NCBI GenBank assembly: GCA_029962745.1
Contig: CM057158.1
Span: 6,948,179 to 7,012,178, forward strand
Origin: Echinometra lucunter
Taxonomy: Eukaryota > Echinodermata > Echinoidea > Camarodonta > Echinometridae
Reading direction: 5' to 3'
DNA: 64,000 nt
Made by a program: the position numbers and the translations under genes
Shown: piece after piece, positions 34,801 through 47,500 of the stretch
Layout: each line of letters opens with the position of its first letter
How positions within the stretch are numbered: the first letter of the stretch is position 1
The notes under the pieces: generated by a model
Told to the model about the DNA's origin: nothing
The model's input: the letters and a program-made list of their open reading frames with translations, nothing else
Database searches by the model: none

Positions 34801-37800
34801 AAGGATGGTGAAAGGATGAAAATGCAGAAAAACGGATTGTCTATTCATCTGCTGACATTTTTGTCTGTCCAGACCTGTACATGTGTGAATGTGCAGGATA
34901 TCATGCTCTGCTGTTTGGAGTGAAATGCACCTGTCACGTATCCTAATGAAAAAATATAGTCTAAGTGCATGAATACTGCATAAAAATTGTTGATATTTAT
35001 CATGCAAGGGCGTCGTCATAATACTATATGAAATGTGCATAGTACTTGATTTTGATTTCCTCAAATGGAAAAAAAAAGCAAGTCAGTAACTTGGCTGCCT
35101 TTAACAGTCATGTTTAAAAACAGATTATGAGGTCTCTAAAGTGACATTGACGCTGTCCTTACCATGCTTACGCTGGAAATTTTTGACAAATTGATTGATC
35201 GTAATCATGCAATATTAATCATATGAAGAAAAAAAAAGTCTGCATAGTTGCGGCGTGATTACCCTTGGCCATTCAGGACAAAATGAATTATAATTTAATA
35301 TTTATAATTTCGAAACATTTATAGATATGGATCGATGTAGCTCTATAATCATGCATTGCTAAATACATGTGGAATATCACGCACATGGGTAGTCCTACTC
35401 AATAAAATGAGTTTAAGTAGTACATCGATTTAAATACTCCGGCGCTCAAACGGATAGGTGTCCGTGAAACTGAGAAGACGATTTTTTTTTTAGTCCAGTA
35501 ATATTCAAATAGATCAGCATCCCCATCTCAAATTCGGTAACTTGAGAAAGTACAGGGTACAATATATTCTAATATCGAATACTAGTACCTCGAATTCACT
35601 TTGACTCGAGAGTATATGCCACTCTCGCTGATGCCACTTCAAGTCCTGTTTGACAATTTTCATAAATTATGTAGCGCTGCGTATACAGACTTGGGAGGGG
35701 GTACTGGCATGGGGGGGGGGGGGGGCGGACGCATGGCACACTTACTCAGCACAAAACTACCGTGAGAGACAATACCCAACCACTCTCCCCATTTATGACA
35801 ATTAACTCATCCATTTTTAAAGAATGACAGAATAAAGTATTGACCATTTTAAGGGTTGAAGCACAATTATAATCTGAATGAAATTATGGATATGCTTTAA
35901 TCGTTTTCTAATCATTTTCATTAAGTACATGCATTTAATTTGTTTAACCCATATTTCAGTCAACGAGTACGTCCCACTGAATGTGTTACTATAAGAAAAT
36001 CCGGATGAAGATTACTTCATGTTGTATTTTAGTCACCTATCCCTGATCTATTCCTAGGTATAAGCCATTTCACCGAGTCCAGTTAATGAATCAGCATAAT
36101 TATGCCGTTCATAGTTTTGACAGAGTTGAATTAAAGTTCATCTCAATCTAACTATTGCTACACAAATACAGATGACCTTTAAAATATCACTCAAATACAA
36201 AACCTATACAACACAGGATTGTTACAAAAAAAATCATGTTAAATTTCATGATTATCCACAACATATATGAAATTTTCTCTCCAAATTCCATTTCTCACAA
36301 AATTTTGTCTCTCATTAGTTCCCTATATCTATTACAAACATTATCTTCCCGTCTTTTCATCCCACTTTTTAAATGCCTGGGTCTCCCCCCCCCTCTCTCT
36401 CTCTTTCTGTTACTTACCCCGATTCTTTTTCCTTTTCTTTCATTCCTTCCCTCTTTCTGTTTCTATCACTCTTTAATTATCTTCTTTCTCTCGTATTCTT
36501 TCTATCTCTTTCTACCGTATTTGCCTTTCTTTTTGGCTTTCTCCTTTGCCATTAATTGTAAGCTCTATCTCTTTTATTTCTTCTTCCTCCCAGCCTCTCA
36601 CGTTGGCCTTCACTTCTTCATGTCTGTCTCTCTCTGTTCTCTCTTTGCTACTTTTTCTTCACTTCCTACCTCTCCCCTGTCTCTGCTAGACTTGCCATGG
36701 GCTCTTTGAATCAAAGCGAGCGACCGACCTTCCTGCCGCCCCCTGCCGCCCCCCTCCCTCTAAGCTTCAGACGATTATTTGCAATTTTTTTTCGATTCCT
36801 GGCTCGATACCAAGCGATCCGGGATTAAATCTTTACACCGTGGGGACAATATCAGCTTAACAACCATTATCCGAGATCCACAATGGAGGATAACTCAGAC
36901 TGCTGATGGACTCTCAGATCGCAGCTCACTCAGACGTAAAGGAAGTTTAAAATGATGGCATTTTTCACGATTTGGGAGATATTAATGTTCAATGTTCACT
37001 CCAGGACATGAAAGTGCCAGAGAGCAGTGGGGAAGGGGCCCGGGGTGAGGGGAGGGGCAAAAGCAAAATGGGTGCTGCAGTGACTTGACTATTAAAGATA
37101 ATGATATAGACAATATTCAGACTGTCTCTTATTTTCAGAAAGGCAAACTTCAGTGAGGATTGGAGCCTCATCGTGTGACTTTTTTTTTCACCGGGGGGGG
37201 GGGGGGGGGGGTGATGAAAATACACCTCCGCATTAATCTTTAACACAAATTCATCCTACAAATTAACAAATTAAAGCTATAGATGCGATATTGTTCTTCA
37301 ACAATGAATTTTTAAAGTCAAAGCAAGAACAGTTTGAAAACCATTGATTATTCCAGCTCCGGATCTAACCCTCAATCGTCCATCAAGATACATATATCCG
37401 AATGAATCATTGAGAAAACAAGAAAACGGAAGCAACACATGTGGACTTGATTAACAATTAGCTAAAAAGTATCTATATAGGTCTTTTCTAAGTAATTCCT
37501 CTTGAAACTTATAAATCCTGGAGAATTCTATCATTTTAATGAACTTTATTTAGTCACGAGGCACACTGAAATAAAGGCAAGAAAAAGAAACAAAAACAAA
37601 AAAATGTGACATAGTTTTTTGTGTGTGCTTCTTTGATGCTGTCATTTTCATACAAAAATAATTCATTACAGAATTTTTTTACTCTGTATATATATACCAG
37701 CCATATCTGAATTTTATAAAGAAAAGTAACTACAAAAATATCAAATCAGAAATAAATGGTCATATTTACATACGTGTATAACCATACAAGACTTACATTA

Positions 37801-38527
37801 ATGATAACATTCCATATGTAAATACTGGAGTATTCAAGCAATGTTTATGCAATACAAAATGGTCAATAACCACTTTTTTAACTTGATAATTTCGTTAGAA
37901 AAAATGAAACCCTTTTGCGTTGGTGATAATAGTCAAATTGACTGATCGCCATTACAACAAAAACCACCAACAAACATTTGTGAAAGGACACATTTTGGGC
38001 ACATGGTGATCATCAACTATAATTCTGTTTTGTCATGTGATTCATTCGGATACATAAAGTGCATCATTATAGGTTCTTTGTTTTAGGTTAATTTATCTCT
38101 CTGAACAATGACAAGAAGTTGTTATATAACAAGCTTTAATCAGTTACGTTTTGGTTTCCTGCCACTGAGCGACAAACACCTATAGTGACGTCACTTTACA
38201 CTGTGTACGCTCACAGTATCTGTTGAGAAAGTGCATAATAATGTTAACATGAATAATGATGACCGATTGTTCTTCTTTTTTAAAAATCTTCTTAGTATAA
38301 TTGGGTTTGTTTGTAAGTATGGGGGTGGTGTGGTAACTCTAATATGACGACGTAGACGTCACGTGACTATGATTTATTGTAGGATTAGTTAAACGTGAAG
38401 GAAGATGGGGGTGAAATGAGGGTTGTAAAATCAGACAGGTATAAGAGGATATGGTATGGACAATAGATTTTAAAAATATTTAAGGAATTAATGTGACGTG
38501 AAAACAAATAATTTAGCAAGGGCTGCA

Positions 38528-38577
<50 letters not shown>

Positions 38578-41500
38578 AGAGGGGAGGGGTGGAGAGAAAA
38601 GAAAATACTTCTAGATATTTACATAATATGCAAATGCCCATCCCAAGATATCATGCTATCATGATGCACGAGAATTTTCAATATGACTTTATTAGCATTA
38701 AAGCAAAGAAATATTGATTTATGAATACTTTTCAGAAATTCACACGAATCTGGGAGGGTTTTTTTTTTGGGGGGGGGGACTGCCCCAAGCCCCTATCAGT
38801 ATACGCCAGTCGACGACGCTATATCGAGGAATTAAGTTCACAAAAATGGAGATGGTGAATCAGTTCACAACAAAGAAGAGCTACATGGTTTGGACTATTG
38901 CTGGAAACAGGGTCCACTTACAAGAATCAGTGGAAGATACAGAATAAAAGGATGTGAACCATTGCTAAGATGGGAAACTCAGTCATGGTCAAATTGAAAA
39001 CATTATCGACAAACAACAATTCCATTATTCATGATATGGATATGATTAGTTTTCTTAGATACCGTTCCAAATTGTGCTACCCCCAGAGAGGATGAGCCAT
39101 TAAAAAAAAAATGGAAATATTGAATCATAACATCCTATGGAAATAATGACTAATAAAGAAAACTGAAAGACTGTAAGAGACGAGTCTTATATGCTTCATT
39201 AAAATGTTTTCGTCTTAGTGATGCTTGCTCGTTGTTCAAATTTCCTCCTGTGGTGCTGAGTACATTAGTTTCTTTTCTCGTTCATAGTGGCATGCGTAGA
39301 AGTATATATATATATATGTATTGGGGGGGGGCAGATGATGTTCGATGAGTCGAATCCCCCTTTTTTTTTCTGAGGAGAAAAAAAAAATCAGTTGCTGCCA
39401 TCACTACATACCTATGTCGTTCCCTATTTTTCATTCTGGGCCAATAATTATGTGAGTTTTATGTGAATGAGGGTGTGGGCATGGTGGGGGTATCCCTTGC
39501 CTCCCATGATTTGCGCCATTTACGAGCACAATTGGTCCAAAATAAGGGCAAAATTTGACATGTTTGATGACCATTTTGTATTTCCCCCTTTCAATGCATT
39601 CAGATGATCTGAAAATTTCAGTTGGTTTTATGGCTGGTTTTGATCTTCTTCCCCATATATTCACCTTAACTTACATGCTTCATATTTCTGCAATGGTAAA
39701 AACCTTATGTATCTTGTCTAAATTCAGACGGACGATCGAGGGGACGATGTTTAACGATTTCTTGCGATGTATTCCATACAATATCTGTCTTTCTTCTTTT
39801 CCATTTACATGTATTTCTTCCGAAGATGAAAAATTTCTCGATTTTACCACTGACTAATAGTGATTCAAGAGGGCTAATATTTGATGATCATATCACCGGC
39901 GTAAATCCGTTTCGGGGGGGGGGGGGGGGATCAATGATCGAAATCTTTTGCCGAAATTTCTAACGTAAACTCAAGCCCGATTACGCACGCACCCTCACAA
40001 TACTCTCCCATCCTATATTCGTTTATGATAGATTTATCGAAAGTTTCAACAACTGATTGATTAAAATTCTATTTTCCTTTGGAAAGTGGGCAGTATATTT
40101 GTACACGCCACCCCCTCTAAAAAGTGTGTGTGTGTGTGGGGGGGGGGGGTATATACCCCTATCCCCCGGGATTTACGCCAAGGGATTATATCAAGAGATT
40201 TCTCATTTATTCCTGAAAGAAATGGATAAATGCCGTAAGTCCTACGGGACACCCGATATACTAATCAACGCATCGATGCCGTTTAGGAGCCTTCATTGTA
40301 CAGACATCGATAACTAATGATGCGTCAAACGACGATCCAGATTATATCCAAGGCAATGCGCAGGAAACATCCGAGAAAATTATCTTTCATCAAACTCTAA
40401 TAAAAGACATTACACATGAAATTATTCACCAGCTGAGAGTCAGGAGATGTTTTTTGAGATTTGGGTTTCTGTACAGAAGTCTCCTACAGCTTTTCAGTGT
40501 CATATGGTGGCCCTGAAGTACGCTCGACGACAGGTTATGTGCGCCGTGAATTTCTCGGCCAAGTCGTGAAATTCGCGATTTTGGTCGCAAAATTCGCGAC
40601 CACTGGACGAGAACTTTGTGACTTGGCCGCAAATTTGACGACTTTGGACGCAATCTTTGCGACTTGGCCGCAAAGTTGACGACTTTGGTCGCGAACTTTG
40701 CGACTTGTGGTCGCGAATTTCGTGACTTGGCCGCGAAATTCACGGCGAGCATGACCTGTCGTCGAGCGTACTTCAGGGCCACCATAGTGTCATGATTAAC
40801 CATCGCAGAGAGACCCAGGGGTTTATACTGTCTGAACATTGGGAAAGAAGCATTTTCCATGACTCCATGTCGTCACTAAACTTGGTATTTTTTTTTATAT
40901 TTGTATGTAAACTTGATATTTTTTTACTAAAAGATCATTGATATAACTTAGAAAAGTATATGAGACCATTCAAAGCTGATCGGTGTCTTGTGTATAAAGA
41001 TAATCAAATCAAACAGTAATAATTGAAGAAAAAATTTAGCTCATGATAAATTGCTAAAATTTAATTCGATCGATTTTTTCATTACCCTTGCCTCTACGGG
41101 GCCCCAAAACATCGCCATAGCTGAAGTATGACTGGTTACAATAACATTGTCATTATCAGGATATGTAGTGAGCCTTTAATTTCGTAATAAGTGTAGTAAC
41201 AAGTGTCGTGATGACTGAAAACCAAACTTTTTAATCATCACGACAATTTTGTACATTATCATCTTCTGTGATGATATGTCAACAGATCATTCTTTCAGGA
41301 TAACGGGTGAAAGCACCCCACCCCGTATTTAAAAAAAAATCGGCGAATGTACTTGGCATTGTAAGAGATACTGTTTTATATATACGAGAATTTCTGTCTG
41401 TACTTGATATCATTAGTAGGGGTAGGGTGTCATGAGAAGGGGGGGTTCACCTTTAAAAAAACTATGAACGTTTTCTAACAGACACGAATACTAACACAAG

Positions 41501-44500
41501 ACAATTGGACATGTTGGACATAGAGCCACGTTGGACCGATGACAGAACTACTGCGATGGACAGAGGTAATGAAACGTAAATTTATGCAGTGGATAGCGCT
41601 GACCTGTTCGTTCAAGTGACAGAATACGTAACCACTGAAGATGCTTAAAATAGTTCGAATGATGGTTGCATCTTAAATCAATTTTGCAAAGACGAAAAGC
41701 ACATCGTTAAGTGATCCAGTGCAATGATATTGGAAAAGTTTTTATTGTCTAGGTTTTTTTTTTTAAATATATATTGCTGATGAGGGGCGTGTATAGGATC
41801 TCCAATAATACCCTTACTGTATTTTAGTGGAGCCTCACCTTGACGAGTCCATCTTTTTTCTCTCACGTTATACTTCGTTGCATGTCAGGGTGAGCCTTTA
41901 CTGACTGAAATAAGGCTTTGTCTTTGTGTTGTGTTGTTTTGTGTTGTTTTATCTTGTGTTATACCGTGTTTTGTATATTTCCATCTATTGATATGATGTT
42001 ATTGTAAATATGTTATGATACTGAGTTTCATTTCAATAAAAATAAAAATACAAAACAAAAAAAAAAACTTTAAAAACAATACCCTTATTACAATATATTA
42101 TGAACACATACATGTACCTGAATTCTGGTAGCAAAAAGGAACTCTAATATACCTTGTAGAATGATATTATTATGATCTCGTTCAATGCCAGGTGTATCGA
42201 AATAGGGAGGGTTTAGTGAAACAAAGGGCCATCTACATTTTTGGTCAAAATGAGATTTCAAAATCAAAATGATCCAGTAGAGACCAGGAACCCATTGGTA
42301 ATAATGGTTTCTACAGCAAACTTTGCTGCAGCTGGGTATCATCCATTATATGGGTATCTGCTTCAAACTGCAGTGTGTCAGTGCAACAAATCTTCATTTC
42401 AAGATTTATCAAAATTTCCAAAAATGCAGATAGCCTTTGTTGCACGGAACCCTCGATATTATGCGGCTGTGGACCTGCGACTGCTATACCATGTACACTG
42501 TTGACCCCAAATGTCTACAACGGAGCTGATTGCTCACTACACAAACGCTTTGCAGTGCGGCCAAATGCAAGTCCTTTTTACAAGCCAAAATACAAGAAGA
42601 TAATGTTAGAATTAAAATCATACGGAGAAATGATGATAGATATTAAAATCAAGATTATGATTTATTGTAAACTTATTCATATTGAAATCTTCTGTTGAAT
42701 ATCTATGAGTCCGGAATTACCAAAGAATGTTCAACTTTCTCATGTTTCGTACTCTTGCGAAATACCCCTATCGTTTGTGGAGTATTATTTCGGACAGAAA
42801 TATAATCTGTAGACTTTTCTTTTCTTCCCTTTGAAATTCTAATTCAAACATGCTAGAACTATGCATTTACTTTTAAAGAGGAAAAGGTGAAATGAAGGGG
42901 GGGGGGTGTCATTTTTTCCCGAAAAACCTAAATTTTAATGATTTAATGGCAGTACACATGCCATCAAGATGGAGGGTGTGATCGGAGCGTTGAGATAACA
43001 TCTTATGAACATGTTATCTACACGTGTTAAACTTGCACATTAGGGGAACTTCAAGTAGCCCCCTGTTTCCAATTCCCATCGATTGGCGAGGGGATGGGTT
43101 TGAAAAGTGAATTTTATTCAGTTTTCACAACTCCCACGACAGTCTTCACCTGAATCAATCGAAAGTAATTCTTAGCCTTAATTACCGCTGGATATTGAGA
43201 TTGCTTTTTGGATACCCTTTCTTCCATTCGCTGTTTCACAAATGCAGTTTTCCCGGAAATTGAGAATTACACGTTATGTTCCGAATAAGAAGGTATTGCC
43301 ACAGCAAGTGTAATTTGTTGTATGTGATTTATCGCTGTGGTTTCGATTACGCTTATGTATTTTTTAAAGATCGGATTTATTGATAGCTGTTCATGATTCG
43401 TGGTTTTTTTTTTCCAACGCATATTACCAGTAAACAAAGTGTTCTCATAATATGCGCAAAAAGACGTTAAAAGATGGGAGTTGCTGCTACCTTCTTTGGC
43501 GTTCAAGAATTGAAAAGGACAGAGCAACGTCGATCTGGCGCTGCTCAGTGGCTGCCGGGCCCACGATCAATTGGGCAAAGAGAATTTCCTTTCTCGGACA
43601 ATAAAAATCTGGAGGAGATGTCCTAAGGACGTTGATCGGGTTATTACGTTTATCTGTTTATATATGGTTATAGCGTCCCGAGAATGCTGACTTTTGTGTT
43701 ATCTTGGTTACTCGTTATATCACGTAAATACTTAGTCTAGTATGATGATACTAAGCATTTTTGTTCATCAGAATATTTCCTCATTCTATCTTAGGTATAT
43801 TTATTTCACAAGAAGCGTGGTTATTGTATGTACATGCATTTTCTTTGAATTTGAAATTCACGTCAAAGATGTTTAGTTGCTATTTCGCTTGAACGCGTAC
43901 GTGTTCTACATCACCATCCTGAAGATGTCGAGTGTTTCCAGACATGTCACCTTGTATATTTTGTATGCAGGGGCGTAACGTGGGTTTAAGCTTTAAAGGA
44001 CGTGGTTGTGTGTGCGTGTGTGTGTGTGTGTGTGTGGGGGGGGGGTGTCATCGGTCTAACGACTAAAAAAAGCGCGAATTGACAAGGCTACTGAGTTTTA
44101 TCACCTTTTGTGCTCTCTTCCACTCCTTCCTTTCGTTTCCAATCGTTCTCTTTCTGTTCGGGTTATGTGCCTCCGTCTCCACCCCATACACCATAACTAA
44201 CTACTGATATATTCAGCAAAATCATCCAGCAATGATTTGGCGAACAGATTTTGACGAGTATGAAAGAAGGTATGATTATTACCCATTCTTGCTCTGTTCC
44301 CCTTTTCTGCCGTTAGGGGTAAGTGCCCCTACACACCCGTGGCTACGCCACTGAGTGTTACACGGCGAAATCCTCTCACATCACTAGACGAACAAATCTG
44401 CACGAGAGGGAAGGAGAGCGTGAGCTTATGTCAAGGTGACTTATTATCACAAGTTCAAAGCCAACGGCTAAGGAAATCAAGAAATAGTACTAGATTGACG

Positions 44501-47500
44501 TTTGAAAGAACGATTGCCAATAAGGGGGCATGATGAGGACTTGCAAACTAAGGTAGCTCCGTAGCCGCCTGGGAAAGATTGGGGGAGGGGGCTACATCAT
44601 GCAAGATCGTAGATCGAATTAGGAGATGAGACTTTGGAAAGTCTTTTGAGATGAGACGATTGGAGATAAAAGAGATGTGTGACAAGCCGAATAGTGTAGA
44701 AGGGAAGTTTGTGTACTAGCAGATGGAAAGGAAAAGAAGGCTGACTGGAGATTGGAATGAGGAATATCATGAACCGGAGAAGAGATAGCCTGATACAAAG
44801 GAGTAGTAGTAAATGAGGAGGAGGAAGAAGGAGATGAAGACAAGGAAGAAGGAGGAGGAGAAGAAGAAGAAGACGACGACGACGAAGAAGAAGAAGAAGA
44901 AGAAGAAGAAAAAGAAGAAGAAAAAGAAGAAGAAGAAGAAGAAGAAGAAGAAGAAGAAGAAGAAGAAGAAGAAGAAGAAGAAGAAGAAGAAGAAGAAGAA
45001 GAAGGAGAAGAAGAAGAAGAAGGAGAAGAGGTGGAGGAGGACGAGGGCGAGGAGGGCGAGGACGACGCGACAATGATGATGGTGACGATGATGAGAATAA
45101 TAGTAAGGGTGACGAAGAAGAATGAGACCAAAGATAAGGAAGAAGAAGTGCGATAAGGAAAAAGATCTTGACAATAATACAAATGAACGATAGCAAAGGC
45201 ACAACGGTCATTCGTCAATCAAACGATGGAACCATTATGGAATAATTCTTTTTGGCGCGAATAGTGTAGATTAAGTGCAAAGATAACCTTCAGACGGAAT
45301 AAGGAAAACGTTGGAAATGTCATGATTCTGTCCTGACATTTAATTTAAATTGGGAGGGACATGGAGAGGACAAGATCGTGAGGGAACGTCAAGGTGATAT
45401 ATTATTACAACTTAGACCCTTAGGCCATTTAGAAAAAAAGAGAAGGAGGGAGAGAAAGAGACAGAGCGGTGGTTAAGGGGAGGTAACGTTACGATTGAAC
45501 AAGGGTAACGAGTGAAGATTTGCACAAGTAACCGAACTTCAGAATAAAAACGAAAATGTTAAAGGTGGACAAAATGTTAAATATGATTCATGAATGTTGG
45601 TTTCCTAAATCTTTTTGTAATATGGTATAAAATGGATAATATTTTTACGCAAGCTGTGCAAGCAAGATGACGTATGCGGAAGAAATAAAGAATAATGGAA
45701 AATAGTAAATATGTCCCTTAAGCAAAACATCGTCACAAAACAACAGTGCTGTTTGTAATAGGCATTCGCTTTTAATAAGGAGAAGACAGTTCATAGCCGA
45801 CACTCGGTAAGAGTTTGTGTCAGACGATTTTTCATTTCATTTTATTTTTTAAATTATAAATGAATTGATAAATAACCAACATCTAGCACAAAACAATGAT
45901 GAAAAGAAAGAATTAAAATGAATGAAGATATAGAACGGTAAAGACAGATCTCCGGAAGGATTGCGATATTAAAAGCAAATGGAAATGAGAAACGAGAATG
46001 AGACGAAAATAAGAATAATAATGATTATTTTACAAAGAAATCAATTATTGCTTTTGTGTCAACACAGTGCAACTTCACTAAATATGGAGAATAACTGAAC
46101 TAAACACAAGAAGGATAAACCAAAGGCCCCCATCATGCCCACAGACATGGCTGCGATGGAAAATTGATATATGCCGGGCGCATCTCATACAAGGTATCAT
46201 TTTAGGACACGAGCAGGAAATTAGGTACGGATTGATAATCAATACATGTACATATGAATGGCACCGCTTCCGGTTGCCATGGTAGCCAATGATGTGGAAG
46301 GGAGAAGAATCGGGGGATACCTATGTTCAAGGATAGGGCTGATGATTATGAAGATAGAGGGAGAGAGAAAGGGAGGAAGGGGAAGGGAGGGGGAGCGAGA
46401 GAGACAGAGAGAAAGGAGGAAAAGAAAGAAGATCGAGAGAGAAGGGAGAGAAAGGGGGAGAAGGGAGAGAAAGAGAGAGAGAGAGAATGAGAGTGATCAA
46501 AAGAGGGAAGGCTATCAAAGATAGATTAACATATTATGTGGATAAACAGATAATGTATATGATTATAGATAAACGGGCGGTTTGGAATACTAACGGTATA
46601 ATTGATGCCATGATGTGATCAAGGAGTTAACTCATCATGGGAGGCCTACCTCGCTGCCTTTTGACGTTGGGGGAATTTAAGCATGCGAGTGGTGGAAACG
46701 TTTTCCATGATGTAGAAGATGAGCAGAGGGAGCGAGTTGAGATGTGGAAATTCACGACCAAGAACTTGAAGTGGAACACAAGATGAAAGTGGAATGGCTG
46801 GCAGAGGGGGTAATGTTACTCGAAACCAGGCCGTGTCAACTCACCGATCGGATGGAGCAGGGAAGGCTGTATCGAGAATCTCTCGGATGAAAGGCATCTG
46901 CCCCATGTGTTGCCTGGTCGTACCAAGGAGGTAAAAAAAGCTTGCAAATTGAGGCTTTGTGCAGCGAGGATGCCCTAGGCGACAAGGGGGTCCTTTATTC
47001 ACATTCAGGGTTTTCTCATTTCGAATACCCCCCCCCCCTTCATGCTTAAAGCATGTGGAGGATGACGAGAAACATGGCCGACTGTCAAATATTTTCCTGT
47101 TTTTCTCTCTCTTCTTTTTCTTTCCTCTAAGATAATTATATAAATGTAGGAAGAAGGTAGGAGAATTATGGTAGTGTTATTTGAGATATAAATCATGGTT
47201 GACGGTGACAAAGACGATGACAATGACAAATAACGAAAATAATTCATTATCTTCGTGGGGACGATGAAGGTCATGATGATGCTTCTTCTTCTTCTGCTGA
47301 TGATTATGTACATTGCAGAAAATGATTGTATGATGAATTTAAATATGCAAATAAGTATTGTAATGAAGAAGGTGATGGCAGTAATTAATTCTTTTGTCAT
47401 ATTTAGTGATGACGAATATGTGTGGTGATGAAGATTGTCAAAATAATGACATCGTTGATAATACAGGGGGGGGGGAGGTGCTGGAAGTATTATTAATTTA

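Noticed and set aside
40560..40745. CRISPR-like array of short repeats
   Set aside because: Units are contiguous and degenerate with no unique spacers, inside a fold-back transposable element of a eukaryote.
42241..42698. Possible nested gene in P450 intron 1
   Set aside because: Two overlapping frames without family resemblance, splice sites or repeat association.
44597..45218. Poly-Lys, poly-Leu, poly-Phe and poly-Ser frames
   Set aside because: Products of the GAA array.
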